DNA from: Amphimallon solstitiale | Lineage: Eukaryota > Arthropoda > Insecta > Coleoptera > Scarabaeidae | Length of the DNA: 64,000 nt | NCBI GenBank assembly: GCA_963170755.1 | Contig: OY720680.1 | Coordinates: forward strand, 66,675,294-66,739,293 | Direction of reading: 5' to 3' | In this document: in pieces, positions 1-11,400 of the stretch | Layout of the letters: every line of letters begins with the position of its first letter | Position numbering within the stretch: the stretch's first letter is position 1 | Notes under the pieces: generated by a model | The model's input: only the letters and a program-made list of their open reading frames with translations | Databases searched by the model: none | What the model was told of the DNA's origin: nothing | Program-made: the position numbers and the translations under genes

Positions 1-75
1 ATTCTAAAAATTGTATAGTTTGAAATGCTCATACGTATAAGAAAGTCGTGTGGTGGCCACACCTCATTTTTTTTA
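1..75 (-). repeat. Family A terminus, inverted, cut by window edge
   Basis: The first 75 bases match the hairpin-bearing end of the repeat family seen complete at 832-1605 and 20,251-21,009, but in reverse orientation. Diagnostic parts are the TACGTATAAGAAAGT subterminal repeat, a short hairpin with GTGTGG and CCACAC arms, and a final CTCATTTT run. The rest of this copy lies left of the window. About 120 bp of unrelated DNA separates it from the next copy, so the two copies face each other. Confidence 0.8.
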
Positions 76-199
76 GGATTATAATGAAACTCTCACTCTG
101 ACAACCCAATTTGTTACTTAAGTGACAAGTCAAATTGATGTTGTCAACAAAATTTAAAGGCATTGACATGTATGAGTGTACCAGATTCACATAGAAAAA

Positions 200-824
200 A
201 TGAGGTGTGGCCACCACACGACTTTCTTATACGTATGAAAGTGTTACTTCCGGTCCGAATTTTGAAATTTCATTTATATAAAAAATATTCCAAATCCAAC
301 TTTAAGTACTTTTGTACTCTTCATAAATATATATAGAAAGCATAATTTACGACATATTTGCAAAAAACCGATTTTCGATAAGAGTAAAAAGCCTACTTCC
401 GGCAGGAATTTCGAAAAAAATTTTTAATAAAATTCTTCTTAAATTTAATTTTAAGTACATATGAATTCTTTATAAATTTGTCTAAACTTAGTAGTTGACG
501 AAATATTGGCAAAATTCGAGTTTTTCACTGAAGCAAACTACTACTTCCAGTCGACCTAATTTGCTGAAAATCTAATCAGTTCCCAAGAGGGAGATTATAC
601 ACGTAAATACAAAATTTGGAATTGATATCTCCAGCGGTTTGGCCGCTATCGTGGTCACAGACAGACAGACAGACAGACAGACACACAGACAGACACAGAC
701 ACAGACATTTTTTAAAAACCACTTTTTTGGTATCAGGGGACCTCAAAACGTGGACATCTGCAAAAATCTCGAGGTCGAAAATTTTCATCATCACAATACT
801 TCCTTATACTACGTATAAGAAAGT
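200..824 (+). repeat. Family A copy 1 (internally deleted)
   Basis: Non-autonomous repeat starting with ATGAGGTGTGG, a GTGTGG/CCACAC hairpin and the subterminal ACTTTCTTATACGTA, and ending TACGTATAAGAAAGT, its reverse complement. The body is built of roughly 160-bp modules that each carry ACTTCCGG followed by an AT-rich stretch and a GATAAGAGTAAAAG motif. A CAGA microsatellite lies at 657-708, just after CGTGGTCACAG. This copy lacks one module present in copy 2. No protein is encoded; small reading frames in it are fortuitous. Confidence 0.85.
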
Positions 825-831
825 AAAAAAA

Positions 832-1445
832 ATGAGGTGTGGCCACCACACGACTTTCTTATACGTATGAAAGTGTTACTTCCGGTCCGAATTTTGAAAT
901 TTCATTTATACAAAAAATATTCCAAATCCAACTCTAAATACTTCTGTACTCTTCATAAATATATATAGAATGCATAATTTACGACATATTTACAAAAAAT
1001 CGTTATTCGATAAGAGTAAAAGTGTTACTTCCGGTCCGAATTTTGAATTTTTTTTTATACAAGAGATATTTATAAGTACGTTCTAAATACTTTTGTACTG
1101 GTAATGTACCTGCCTAGAAAGCATGACTTGCGAGATATTCGCAAAAAACTGATTTTCGATAAGAGTAAAAGACCTACTTCCGGTCGGAATTTCGAAAAAC
1201 TTTATCAATACAATTTTTCTCAAATTTAATTTTAAGTACATTTGAATTCTTTATAAATTTGTTTAAACTTACTAATTGACGAAATATTTGCAAAATTCGA
1301 TTTTTTCACTGTAGTAAACTACTACTTCCGGTATGCCGATTTTGCTCAAACTCTAATCAGTTCTCAAGAGGGAGATTATATTCATAAATATAAAATTTGG
1401 AATTGATATCTATAGCGGTTTGGGCGCTATCGTGGTCACACACAC

Positions 1446-1476
<31 letters not shown>

Positions 1477-1605
1477 CACACACAGACATTTTTTAAAAAC
1501 CACTTTTTTGGTATCAGGGGACCTCAAAACGTGGACATCTGCAAAAATCTCGAGGTCGAAAATTTTCATCATCACAATACTTCCTTATACTACGTATAAG
1601 AAAGT
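832..1605 (+). repeat. Family A copy 2 (full length)
   Basis: Near full-length copy placed directly after copy 1, with only a short A-run between them. It has the same terminal hairpin, the same 15-bp subterminal inverted repeat at both ends, three to four ACTTCCGG modules and a CACA/CAGA microsatellite at 1437-1489 at the position homologous to that of copy 1. It can serve as a reference copy for the window. Confidence 0.88.
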
Positions 1606-4600
1606 AATAGCTTTTCCTACATTTTTCCGTACGCAGCTGTACAAATTAGATATATAACAGGTGGAATTAGAATGTCATATTTATACGATTTAAATGTAGA
1701 CGTTCTGTAAAAGTTTCGCTTCAAATAATAAAAGAACAAAGGAATATAATCACAACTGCAATGGAACCGTATTTTTTCCAGTACGATAAGTTGTCCTGTG
1801 GAAATTTATTGTCGAAATATACATATGCGGAGAGATAATAAGATTACATATTCGTATATAATTCGATAAAATGAAATGCAAGTGATGTAACATCGTGATT
1901 AGTAAATTTTCCGCATGAATCTATGAACGGGTCGGGGATTTCGAGTAAATGTGCATTCAATCAAATCTACTCGACACTTCAACCTTTGATTCGTTCAGGT
2001 GACTTCTGTTATTTATTTATTTATGTTTATAACGATAAGGAAAATAGTCGCCAAATCATGGTAATATCGTATGATTAGGGTCAATTTTTATACATCGTAT
2101 TGTTATGAAATTTAATGGCTGGTGAATAGATTAAAGTGACAATAACAAAGCAATCACTAATTTTTGACAATAAATTTGAAAAATCATTTGGAAATAATTG
2201 TAATCTGAATTATATCAACCAATATTACAAATATAGGTAGGCCATTGATAAGAAATTGCATATTTAGAGTCTATTTGAATTGATGTTAAAATTAAATATA
2301 TTATTAACAAAATTATTGTTTGTTCCCGCGCAAACTTTAAACTTTTTTTTCATACTTTACATTAGGTACATCCGAAGTTTGAAACTATAGATCCTTGTTC
2401 GATGATTTACAACTTCCACATCTGTTATTTGTTAGATTTAGTCGTCGATATTCACTTAACTTTTCCTTCATTACAAACGTATGCCCGGTCATAATTTTTT
2501 TTTACCATTACATATTTTATCTAAGTATAAGTACTGAAAGTTTTGCCTTTTTTTGGTTTACCCGTTTTATGGTGATAAATTGTTATTTGTGTATTATAGC
2601 CTGTATATGACATAGGATAGTAAAAAAATGTTATGAACAGTTTGCAGTATTTTTAAATAGAAGCTTCAAAATAAATAATACGCCAGCTCTCATAAAATTC
2701 ACAATCAATTATAAATGAGAAATATTTTGGATAGATATAAAATGATTAATAAATTTATTATTAAATAATTATTTTCTAGATTCATAAAATTATTACAAAA
2801 CTGTTTTCAAAGTTGACAAAATCGTCATTCTCCTGTTTTTCATATTCAAACCTGTGTACCAAAATTAAAATATACGTTAAAATATGTTGTATAATTTTAT
2901 ATGATATTATTCAATGTTATGTGTAATCTAAAAGAAAGAAATGTATGAATAGTGACAATTTATTTGAATTATTTTTTAAATTCAAAACTAAGATTAATTT
3001 AAATAGGAAAAAAAAATTAAAAGATATTAAAAATTATTTAAAGATTTACTAAAGGATTTTTCTTAAGAAACGTACGTAAAAATAATGTAAATAACTGATT
3101 GGTTAATTAAGGGTGTTGTATAGCAAACTAAAAATTTCGACGTCTTCGCTGCGGGTATAGGGGGGTTCTACTCAGGGGTGGAGCTTGCCAATACCCCACT
3201 ACCACGTACTGTTTTGCTAAATACTATAGTAAAAATCTAAATTGTATAGTTCCCAGTTTATAAGTACCGCCCTTATGGAGCGATGCAGTCGAAATGACAT
3301 ACGTCTGATGCGTTAAGTGCTAATTGTCTCTTTTCAGGCTACACATACTCTACGTAACGTAGGTGCTAGTAATATTTTGTATGATTTATTTAGTCTGGTG
3401 CCTAGGCGCCACAGGAATGTAGATTGTAAGTTTTTTTAGTCTGACATGTGTTCAATAAGTTAATATGTATGTAAGATGGAATTCTGATTAAAAGAAATAT
3501 TACTTGGTGCCTATGAATACTATATTAATAATAATATTTTGTTGAAAGGCACTAATGTCATCGTCTTGATTATCTTTTCCATTGGCCGTATTGAAAATCA
3601 CAGGATAATTATTTATATCTATAGGTACTATTATAATACAAGGTGGCCGGCAAGGTATCCGAGAAACCTCGAACATGAATTCAATGACTAAAGGGGCCCA
3701 CACACTGCGGTTTTGTTCGACAGACTTGTTCGTCGAACTAACGATTTATCAAATAAAATGGTCTGGCATATTTTTTTCCAAAAAAGATGCAGAATGACTG
3801 TACTTATAATATCATGTATTGAATGAAATTTCATTGTTTTATTATTATATATAAATTATTTAAAGTTTAATGTTTATTCATTATTATTATGTAACTACAT
3901 CTGTAAAATAATAAGTCCTATTTATGTCTGTTCTTTATTTACCATAACACGAAGAGTAATGTAGTTAATTTTTTAAAATAAAAGATATCCTTTTCGAGCA
4001 ATTTCGGGTTTACTTCAAATCTTTTTATAACTGTCCGAACACTGAATTGTTTGAGAGTAATTTTTTGCTAGGTCGTAAATTACTCTTTTGAACGTCTACC
4101 AGTCTGGTACAATATCTGACGATCTGTACAGAGGAAGTAGGCACCATCTATATCCATCTCATTTTCTATATTAGTTTTACATTATTTTTAACTCACTTAT
4201 AAATGTCAGTAGTATTTTATCTTGATAAATGTAAAATAGTGGAAGAACTAAAAAAGCTAGTATTATTTATGAATCATATGTAATGTTTTTGTTTAAGTTT
4301 GTATTTATGTAAAAGTTATAAAAGCCTGCCAGAGAATGTGTATAATTTTATGAAATGTAATACAAAATAATATAAGTAGATTTTACAAAAAGAAAATATA
4401 CATTAATTTTATAAAGTTAAACCAAAGTTACTAGATAATGTTTTCAATTTTATGAAATGTAAAATAATATAAAAAAATGTTTAATCAAATACCTACTCAA
4501 AACCCTAACAACGATTTCTGTATTCCGAATATCGCTCGTAAAGTGAATCCCCACCTAAACAAAGTAACTCCGCCCTGTCTTGGATTGCAAGGATATGTCA

Positions 4601-5239
4601 AATATTTGACTGCAGGTGGCGTATTAAAGCAGTGCCAAAAATGCATTTCGTTCTTATCAAATTAGACATTTATGTTAATAAATACGAAAAAATTTTGCTA
4701 GAAATTAATGTTCACAATAATATGTTATACGTCGGTACGCATTTTATTTTTCGATTATCTATTTATATTTAATTTTTTATAACAATTAATAAAAAATTGA
4801 AAAAAACAAAATGCCTAGGGACGTGTAGATAAACATTATAAGAATATTTCATCTAAATCACTTTTGCATAAAGTTTAAAGATAGCCTGTAATCTGTAAAT
4901 ATTTGAAAATGTACCTATACAACATCCTTAAGAAAGAACGCCGCAAAAGACAATTGGAACGAAGTGAATTATTATTATGACGTCAAAGGCATGGGTAATG
5001 AAAATATAACGCGGAAAAAATTTTGAATTTAAACTGAATTATATAAAAAATTAAATTTGCCGCTGTGTTTATTTCCGATTATCAAAAAGAAACATAAAAT
5101 TCGCAGGCTACTGTACATGTTTTAATTTGTTTTTTTTTCTGCAAGTTTCTCTAAGTGAACTGGGACACAAGCGGGCTTTTTTTCCTATCGCGTCCATATA
5201 CTTATATGATTTAAGATTCGTCAATTTCGAACACAGGTG
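1606..5239. other. No recognisable gene; AT-rich intergenic DNA
   Basis: Reading frames here are short and have no recognisable domain. A more GC-rich patch at 3140-3200 and another at 3685-3740 (containing GGGGCCCACACACTGCGG) could be worn transposon ends, but no partner repeat was found. Nothing else is supported. Confidence 0.5.
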
Positions 5240-5480
5240 CTGTTTCAGTCACATCTGAAAACGACGAGATGCCGTATTGGTTCTCGTCGCCGGTGAAAAT
5301 GGAACAGCAGCGGCAAGACTCCGTGCGACACGCGCTTCTGCGTAGCCTCTCATTAAAATATCTCGGGCAACAAACACACCATTGGGCAACACGACGAGAT
5401 GTATATATTCTGTGCTGTTTGGTGACCGAAATGGCAAAAAACGCACCTGCTCCAGGTGCTTGCTACCGTCGTGTTCTCTA
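5240..5480 (-). other. GC-rich island with a 65-codon open frame, unknown
   Basis: This roughly 240-bp patch is clearly richer in G+C than its AT-rich surroundings. It has an open frame on the minus strand (5446 to 5249) whose translation includes LPNGVFVARDIL and a run rich in Ala and Arg. The plus strand is also open across it, so openness alone is weak evidence. The GACGAGATG motif occurs at both ends of the patch. It could be an exon remnant or part of an unrecognised transposon. No function is proposed. Confidence 0.25.
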
Positions 5481-5657
5481 TTCTAATTGAAAAATTTAAG
5501 TACATGTGTACAGTTACATTGCATGTATATGTATTATGCCGAACTTTCTAAGTAATCACAACAAAGAGCACGTGCCCTTATTTCAACTGACATCTCATTA
5601 TATATTTTCTTGGTATTGATGGTATTCCGGAGAAATAACCGTAATTCCTGTGCAATA

Positions 5658-6340
5658 ATGAGGTGTGACCACCACACGACGTTTCAAATTATACCAAATT
5701 GTTCTAAATTGTTTTAAATACTTTTATCTTCTTAGAAAAATAAACCTGTGAGTGAGTGTGTTACTTCAAGTCCAAATTTTAAGATTTTTTTAGTCTTATT
5801 ATAAGTACTTCTTATTCTCTTAATAAATTCCAAATTTTGAAATTTTGTTTATACAAAAAATACTCCAAATCCAGCTCTAAATATTTTTGTACTCTTGATA
5901 AATATATATAATGCTTAATTTACGACATATTTGTAAGAAATCGCTATTCGATAAGAATAAAAGTTTACATTCGGTCCGAATTTTGAATTTCTTTTTATAC
6001 ACAAGGTATTGAAAATTAATTTCTAAATACTTTTATACTCGTAATGGACCTGTCTAAAAAGCATGCATGGCTTGCGAAATATTCACAAAAAACTGATTTT
6101 CGGTAATAGTAAAAGACCTACTTACGGTAGGAATTTCAAAAACCTTTCTAATAAAGTTCTTCTTAAATTTAACTTTGAGTACATATGAATTCTTTATAAA
6201 TTTGTTTAAACTTAGTAGTTGGCGAAATATTGGCAAAATTCGATTTCTTCACTGAAGTAAACTACTACTTCCGGTCTACTGATTTTACTGAAAAACTAAT
6301 CAGATCTCAAGAGGAGATTATACTCGTAAATACAAAATGT
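5658..6340 (+). repeat. Family A copy 3 (degenerate, truncated)
   Basis: Starts with the family A terminus ATGAGGTGTG, follows the modular ACTTCCGG/GATAAGAGTAAAAG pattern with many substitutions, and stops abruptly after GTAAATACAAAATGTGG. It lacks the microsatellite and the distal terminus. It is more diverged than the copies at 832 and 20,251, so it is probably older. DNA related to a Penelope-like element follows it. Confidence 0.75.
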
Positions 6341-6537
6341 GGATATTCTTGACTGTTGTAGCAGACACTTCTTGGTGAAGCATTTTTAACTTCATACATT
6401 AAATAACTTAAAACACTTGACTTGTTTCACTATGAGTTCATTAACAATACATATACGTTTCGGTTGTTACACCATTATCAAAGAGATATACAAATCTAAC
6501 TTAAAGTCTATAAATGTTTGTCTTATATACTTGTCTG

Positions 6538-6792
6538 TTATTGGGTGTGGTGGGATGTTATTATGTTGTTAATGACAGTGTCTATGAAGGGTGTATTGCC
6601 AAATTCTATCTGTGTGTTGGTAACTAATCGTTTTTGTTTTTGAGCTTGTTTTATTTCTAATATTTCTATGAGATCTAATCTTTTGCTTTTTGTAACATTA
6701 TGCATTAACTCGCAGTTATCTATGTCGGGAAAGTGGTTGTATTCTATACAATGTTCGGCAAAGCCTGTGTTTTCTCAGTATATAATATTGAT
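6538..6792 (-). pseudogene. GIY-YIG endonuclease fragment, probable Penelope-like element 3' end
   Basis: On the minus strand, after a stop near the 5' boundary, the frame reads GFAEHCIEYNHFPDIDN, then an LxHNVTKSKRLDLIEILEI segment, and ends at a stop at 6538-6540. This pattern (a histidine-containing helix followed by a basic stretch and LxxLExxEI) resembles the C-terminal part of the GIY-YIG nuclease found in Penelope-like retroelements. Only the last ~80 residues are present, as expected for a 5'-truncated insertion. The sequence after the stop includes AACAACCGAAACGTAT, the kind of tail seen in several such elements. The fragment interrupts the hAT transposase relic on its right. An unrelated GIY-YIG protein is possible. 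Confidence 0.5.
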
Positions 6793-6943
6793 TTTTTATG
6801 ATTTTTATGAAACCAAATATCTTCACTTTTGCCTCAACAAGAGTTTTATTTGTTCCTTGAAGTTGCTTATTTAATATATTTAGTTTTTCAAAGATATCGG
6901 CTAAATAACTCACAAATGCTTTACCATCGACTGTTAACAGATA

Positions 6944-7276
6944 AATACTGTGACTTACATCGCTTTTTCTGTGTCATCTTTTGGGTGTTAGATGTCGCTG
7001 TGATACTCCCACTGCATCTACCACGCAAAACTGACATAAGTAGCGTTTCAAGTTTTAAAGCTATTGTCAACAGTCTCCACGTGCACTGATGAGGCCTCAA
7101 AGTCCGAAACACCGGTGTCTGTGCGTTTGATTGTCGGCAATGGCACTTAATGTATGTGTGTATCCCAAACACATGCATATATATACATGCGTATAAATGT
7201 ATATATGTAACTCACAGTATTTATTTACTGCTTGATGTTAGTTTTAACATCCATGTGTTTACACTTTTTATTTTCG
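6944..7276 (+). mobile_element. 333-bp insert with hammerhead motif and 12-bp target duplication
   Basis: The insert is flanked by identical 12-bp copies of TGTTAACAGATA (6932-6943 and 7277-7288). The interrupted hAT reading frame needs only one copy, so this is a true target duplication. The insert encodes no protein. It starts AATACTGTGACTTACAT, and a near-perfect inverted partner of that 17-mer occurs internally at 7205-7221. It ends in a T-rich stretch. Size, lack of coding capacity, a 12-bp duplication and an embedded hammerhead motif match small non-autonomous retroelements such as retrozymes or the repeats of Penelope-like elements. It inserted after the hAT copy was in place. Confidence 0.75.
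7079..7126 (+). ncRNA. Hammerhead ribozyme motif, type I
   Basis: All invariant core positions are present: CTGATGA at 7086-7092, GAAA at 7106-7109, an A-T pair opening stem III (7109/7118), and a GTC cleavage triplet ending at C7119. Stem I pairs 7079-7085 with 7120-7126 (seven pairs, two of them G-U). Stem II pairs 7093-7096 with 7102-7105 with one C-U mismatch and a 5-nt loop. Stem III is four pairs closed by only two bases, a very short form known from retroelement hammerheads thought to work as dimers. Cleavage would fall after 7119. Activity is inferred from the fold only. Confidence 0.7.
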
Positions 7277-8727
7277 TGTTAACAGATACTTCATTTCAGG
7301 TTTGTCGCTTAAAAAATCACTAAGAGTATCAAACAGTTCAATAAATCTTGTCAAACAGTTCCCTTTAGAGAGCCATCTTACTTCAGTGTGAATTGATACA
7401 CTTTATTACTGAATGTAGTCCTTCATTTAGAACAGGCGGGATGCTTTTAGCTACCAAGTTTTCCCTATGAATAACACAATGCACAAGAATCATTTCTGGA
7501 TTCTCATCTTCAATCAATTTTAAGCAGCCATTTTTCTTGCCCATCACATTAGGAGCACCATCTGCAGCACAAGATGTTATATTTGTCATTGGTATATTAT
7601 TGACATCTAAGTAGTTTTTTAGCTTATTATATATATCTTTGGAGGTAGTGGTACTTTCTAATCTTTTACAGAACAACATTTATTCAGCAAAATGCCCTTT
7701 ATCAATATATCTTATCAATACTGTCTCACTGTCTCTCAAAGTTGATTCATCCATTTGCACTGAGAATTTTCTTGTTTTCAGATTTTGAAGTTGTTTTTCA
7801 ATATCTTCACTCATTTCGTCTATTCTTCTGCTAACAGTATTGTTATTGAGTGGCATAGCTTTTAAATCTTTGTCATCTTTTTCAAGAACCGTTTTAAGAA
7901 ATGCTGATATTGACGGTTTTATTAAATTCTCTCCTATAGTATGATTTTTTCCAGATTTAGCGATGAATAGAGAAATTTGATAACTAGCCTCAAGAATACG
8001 ATTATGAGTTGAAGTGTGAGCAGTAAATAGAGACTTTACTGTTGTTCTCTTTTCAAAATTTTTCTTTAAAATTTGAAAGTAATTCCAATCTGAATTAATA
8101 TGAGCATTATGTTTCGCCTTCAAATGCGCCTCAAGATGACCTCGTTTCATTGATTCGTTGGTCAAGCATTGCTGGCATAAAAGACAAAAAGGAAACCGCT
8201 CATCGTGGACAGCAGATATGAATCCAAATTTTAAATATTCCTCCGAATATTGACGAACTTTTTTCTTGCTTGCATCACTCATTTTACTATGGGCTGAAAG
8301 AAATATATTTAAGATCAATTAAAAACATAAAACTAAAGTAAGTGATAAAATTTATTTAATGTGACATAGAGTAAACGTATACTAAAAAATGCATATTTAT
8401 TTAAATGTATATAACACATTTACCGCACCGCCACCCCAAAATAACATATTTTTTCCATTTGACAAATTTTTCAGGAAAATTATGCTTCTAAAATTAAAAT
8501 AAATAAAAATAAAATCAATTACTTACCAATTATATCTATACAATGTATATATTTTTTAAATCAACGAGACTTTTACAACAGTTTTTACGGACGCGTATTT
8601 CAAATTAACACCTACTGAATGCTGCGAAACACTACAGAAGTTGCGACGGGCCATCCAGATGCGAACAACTGCGTTGTTTAGCGAGATTTTAAAGCGTCTA
8701 TTTTCGAATTGCCACAACAAATTGCTA

Positions 8728-8763
8728 CCCTGTGGGGCGTGGGCCCCACGTTGGGAAACATTG
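8728..8763 (-). repeat. Terminal inverted repeat of the hAT relic
   Basis: Read outward on the minus strand this is CAATGTTTCCCAACGTGGGG followed by CCCACGCCCC, closely like the CAGTGTTTCCCAA ends of hAT elements of the ZBED5/SCAND3 type. It lies about 450 bp upstream of the transposase start, leaving room for promoter and leader. The opposite terminus was not found, consistent with truncation of the other end by later insertions. Confidence 0.65.
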
Positions 8764-9736
8764 TGCTAGATGTATTTTATTTTTGACGAAATTTAATATA
8801 TCTCTCAAGCGTAAACAAAAATATTACAATCTCCCTTTATGGTTTATTAAAATTTAGTGGGAAATATCGAATTACTAGAGTTGACCAGTGATACCTACCA
8901 TATAGCTGATCCGACAAAACTTTTTGCCGCGAGTATGCATAATATACAGATTGTTACGTGTTATTGCATTACTACTATTACTGTGCCTAATCCTGGAATG
9001 TAAACGTGACTTCCGATCCATAATTATAACAAATTTTTACATTCGCAATACCACTAAAGAATATAGACCGAATAACATTTTCCTTTCGTAATATGTTTAA
9101 CGGAACTGTTGCTGCCGACTTATTCAATAAAGTTAACTAATGTTATGTTCTTGGAAAATATTTTTAGCAAATTGAGAAAACATTTTTATCAGAAACCTTG
9201 AATAATTTTCTATGATATAATCCGTAAACATCATGCCTTATATCCATACAACTTGAAATAGTATTAGTGTAAATATGTTTGCAATATTAACGACTTTGAC
9301 CTTTGTTCAAGGCCTGAGCGTGTAGTAATTTTCTTTTTGCGAAAAAAACAATGACAAAAAACAGTCTGTTATGAGTTATGAATGAAAGAGACGCAAAAAC
9401 GGATAAGTCTCTCTAAAAAAAAAGTAATAATAACAATTTACTGTTGTTGATTAGGAAATACAAATTTATTTTTATTATCTGGTCTTGTCTATTGTTGTTT
9501 GTTTTAATAAAATTAAATACACTCTGGATTTAATCTAAAATAACAAGGTAATCTTCCAAAGATATTGTGTTGCCAGTGAGTTTCTCGTTGTACACACAGT
9601 GTTGTAACACCTTATAATCATAGATACCCTCTAGCCCTCCTATCATCGTCATAAATTAGATTAAGGAATATATTTCATGACCATAGAGCTATAACACAGT
9701 GTCAACATGTTAATCATTTTAATGCCGAATCGTAGT
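8764..9736. other. No recognisable feature
   Basis: AT-rich, no open frame of note, no similarity to the other repeats in the window. At 9738-9770 there is GCAGGCGCGAACCCAG followed by a C/G-rich run, which could be the distal terminus of the next hAT relic. Confidence 0.4.
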
Positions 9737-10239
9737 AGGCAGGCGCGAACCCAGAAAAAAATTTCGGGGGGTGTTTTTAGTTTTTTTTTTTATAGATTTA
9801 ATTAATTTGTATAAAAAATTAAAATTTAAGAATAAGGTCAAAAGTCTAATCTTCTTTTATTTTGGAATATTGAATCTAAAATGTCTTCAGTCTTTAGAGC
9901 TAGACCATTGAGCCTCTTATTTTATTATTCTTAGGTATGGTTTCTGTCTTCGAAGCCAGGAAAATGAACATGAAGTGACAGACACCGGTAACGTTGCACC
10001 AATCTGCAGACATCGACTGATTTATGTAAATATCTTTGCATCGCAATAATTTACGGATTCTATAAATGTATATTAGGCCAATTTGCCTGATTTTAATAGT
10101 GCCTAAAAATATGATTTTCAAAACTGTAATAAGAAAATCAATATATTTTGCTAAATATACCGTAAGAAATCGTCATGTCATTGCGGTTCCAAAATACAGT
10201 CTCCTGCATCGTTAGGATTAATGCAATTTATTTGGCAAA

Positions 10240-11400
10240 ATATTTTTAATTATGGAGAGAAGCTCGCGATGCTTCAAAAATCGTTCTTGGAGTTGCTCCA
10301 GAAAATGATCCAAAAACGGTATATAAATTGAACGTCGACCTTCGCCTTTGTAATTATCCCGATTGGTTTGTCGACTATAACCAAACGTGGAATTTTAATT
10401 TCTACATCTACTTCTGCTTCGATTATTTTTACTGTTTCAAAAATGGTTCTAAACGGATTGATCAGCGTTCTCACGCATTGCTTTTACTGCAGTAAACAAA
10501 TTTCATATTTGCAAAATCAACGCAGCTGCTTAAATCACGGCCTACTTGCTGTAAAACTTGGCATAGGTGTTTAGATAAAGCAAAATTGCAGCCAACAAAG
10601 CATGTGGTTCTGATACGTCACATCTCAAGTTTTCACTATTAAACTCTTCCAACGCCGTGTAGATCCATTGCAACATATCAAAAATAAAGAAAGTGCATCC
10701 AAGTGTTCTACTCAATGGTTTTCGCAAAATGTAAGAAGCTGAAATTGCTTTGAATTTGGACATGATTTGAGAATGAAATCTTTGAGAGTTGTGCCTGCTT
10801 TAGGTGACATTCGAAAAACATTAACGGTCGCTTTCATTGAACCAATACTGTTCCTAATAACGGGTATTTTGCAAGAGCTTGCGATGTCTAAATTCAAGCT
10901 GTTATTAGCACAATGGACATAAAGAGCCTCCAGATATAACTTTTGGACGATAGTCGCACAACCCTTGAAATGTGCACTCATAAAACGCGCACCGTCATAA
11001 CCTTTCAACAAAAATAAAACAGATTAAATTAAGATTGGTCCACTAAATAATAAAGTACAAAACACCTGCCCCCCCCTCCTTATGTATGCAAGACTGAGGT
11101 TAAATTCTTTTAATTTGTTGATAAGTACTTTTGCAAGACTGCATCAACAGGAACAAAGCATGAAAAGTCTTCTCTCTGTTTCTGCTCATTTTCAAATTGA
11201 TCGACATACTGAATACAATTTAAAAATTGTTCAGTACCACTAACATCTATTGTTTCACCAGTAATATTGAAAAGCATTTAGAATTATTGATACGGATAAT
11301 GATTTTTCGTTGCATCATCTGACCTGCTGTTTCAATAATTTTATTTTGGATACGCCAGCTGATATAGTTAGCATTTCCCGCTGGACATGCAAAAGAATAA
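10240..11400 (-). pseudogene. hAT-family transposase relic (ZMYM1 / THAP12-like group)
   Basis: Reading right to left, NYISWRIQNKIIETAG (about 11,375) begins the RNase H-like fold. QREDFSCFVPVDAVLQKYL and YDGARFMSAHFKG follow in shifted frames, then LEALYVHCANNSLNLDIAS, and QFIPFLDHFLEQLQERF near 10,280. This order is that of hAT transposases related to zinc-finger MYM-type protein 1. At least four frame changes or stops are needed to follow it. No N-terminal finger and no C-terminal dimerisation block were seen. It is an old, inactive copy unrelated in detail to the hAT relic at 6.8-8.3 kb. Confidence 0.75.

Larger units (their letters stand above)
6793..8282 (-). pseudogene. hAT-family transposase relic (BED-finger type, ZBED5/SCAND3-like)
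   Basis: The frame begins MSDASKKKVRQYSEEYL at 8282 and carries a BED-like zinc finger (CLLCQQC ... HLEAHLKAKH). It continues through an RNase H-like core with MDESTLRDSE and CAADGAPNVMGKKNG. An in-frame TAA at 7680-7682 splits it after DKGHFAE. A frameshift follows near 7385, after which EVRWLSKGNCLTRFIELFD, a hallmark hAT segment, is read in another frame. A 333-bp insert (6944-7276) then separates KYLLT from VDGKAFVSYLADIFEKLN. The C-terminal dimerisation region is missing, replaced by the Penelope-like fragment. The protein is related to the domesticated ZBED5/SCAND3 group. This copy is certainly non-functional. Confidence 0.85.

Noticed and set aside
576..870. Open frames of 70-86 codons across the microsatellite regions of family A on both strands
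   Set aside because: They arise because CAGA/CACA repeats are free of stops in several frames; the translations are repetitive and shift with repeat number, so they are not genes.
832..1605. CRISPR-like array from the repeated ACTTCCGG modules
   Set aside because: Modules are ~160 bp, diverged and lack short identical repeats with unique spacers; they are internal tandem modules of a transposable element in a eukaryotic genome.
1606..5239. tRNA or rRNA genes in the intergenic DNA
   Set aside because: No B-box-containing cloverleaf or conserved rRNA blocks were recognised by eye here or elsewhere in the window.
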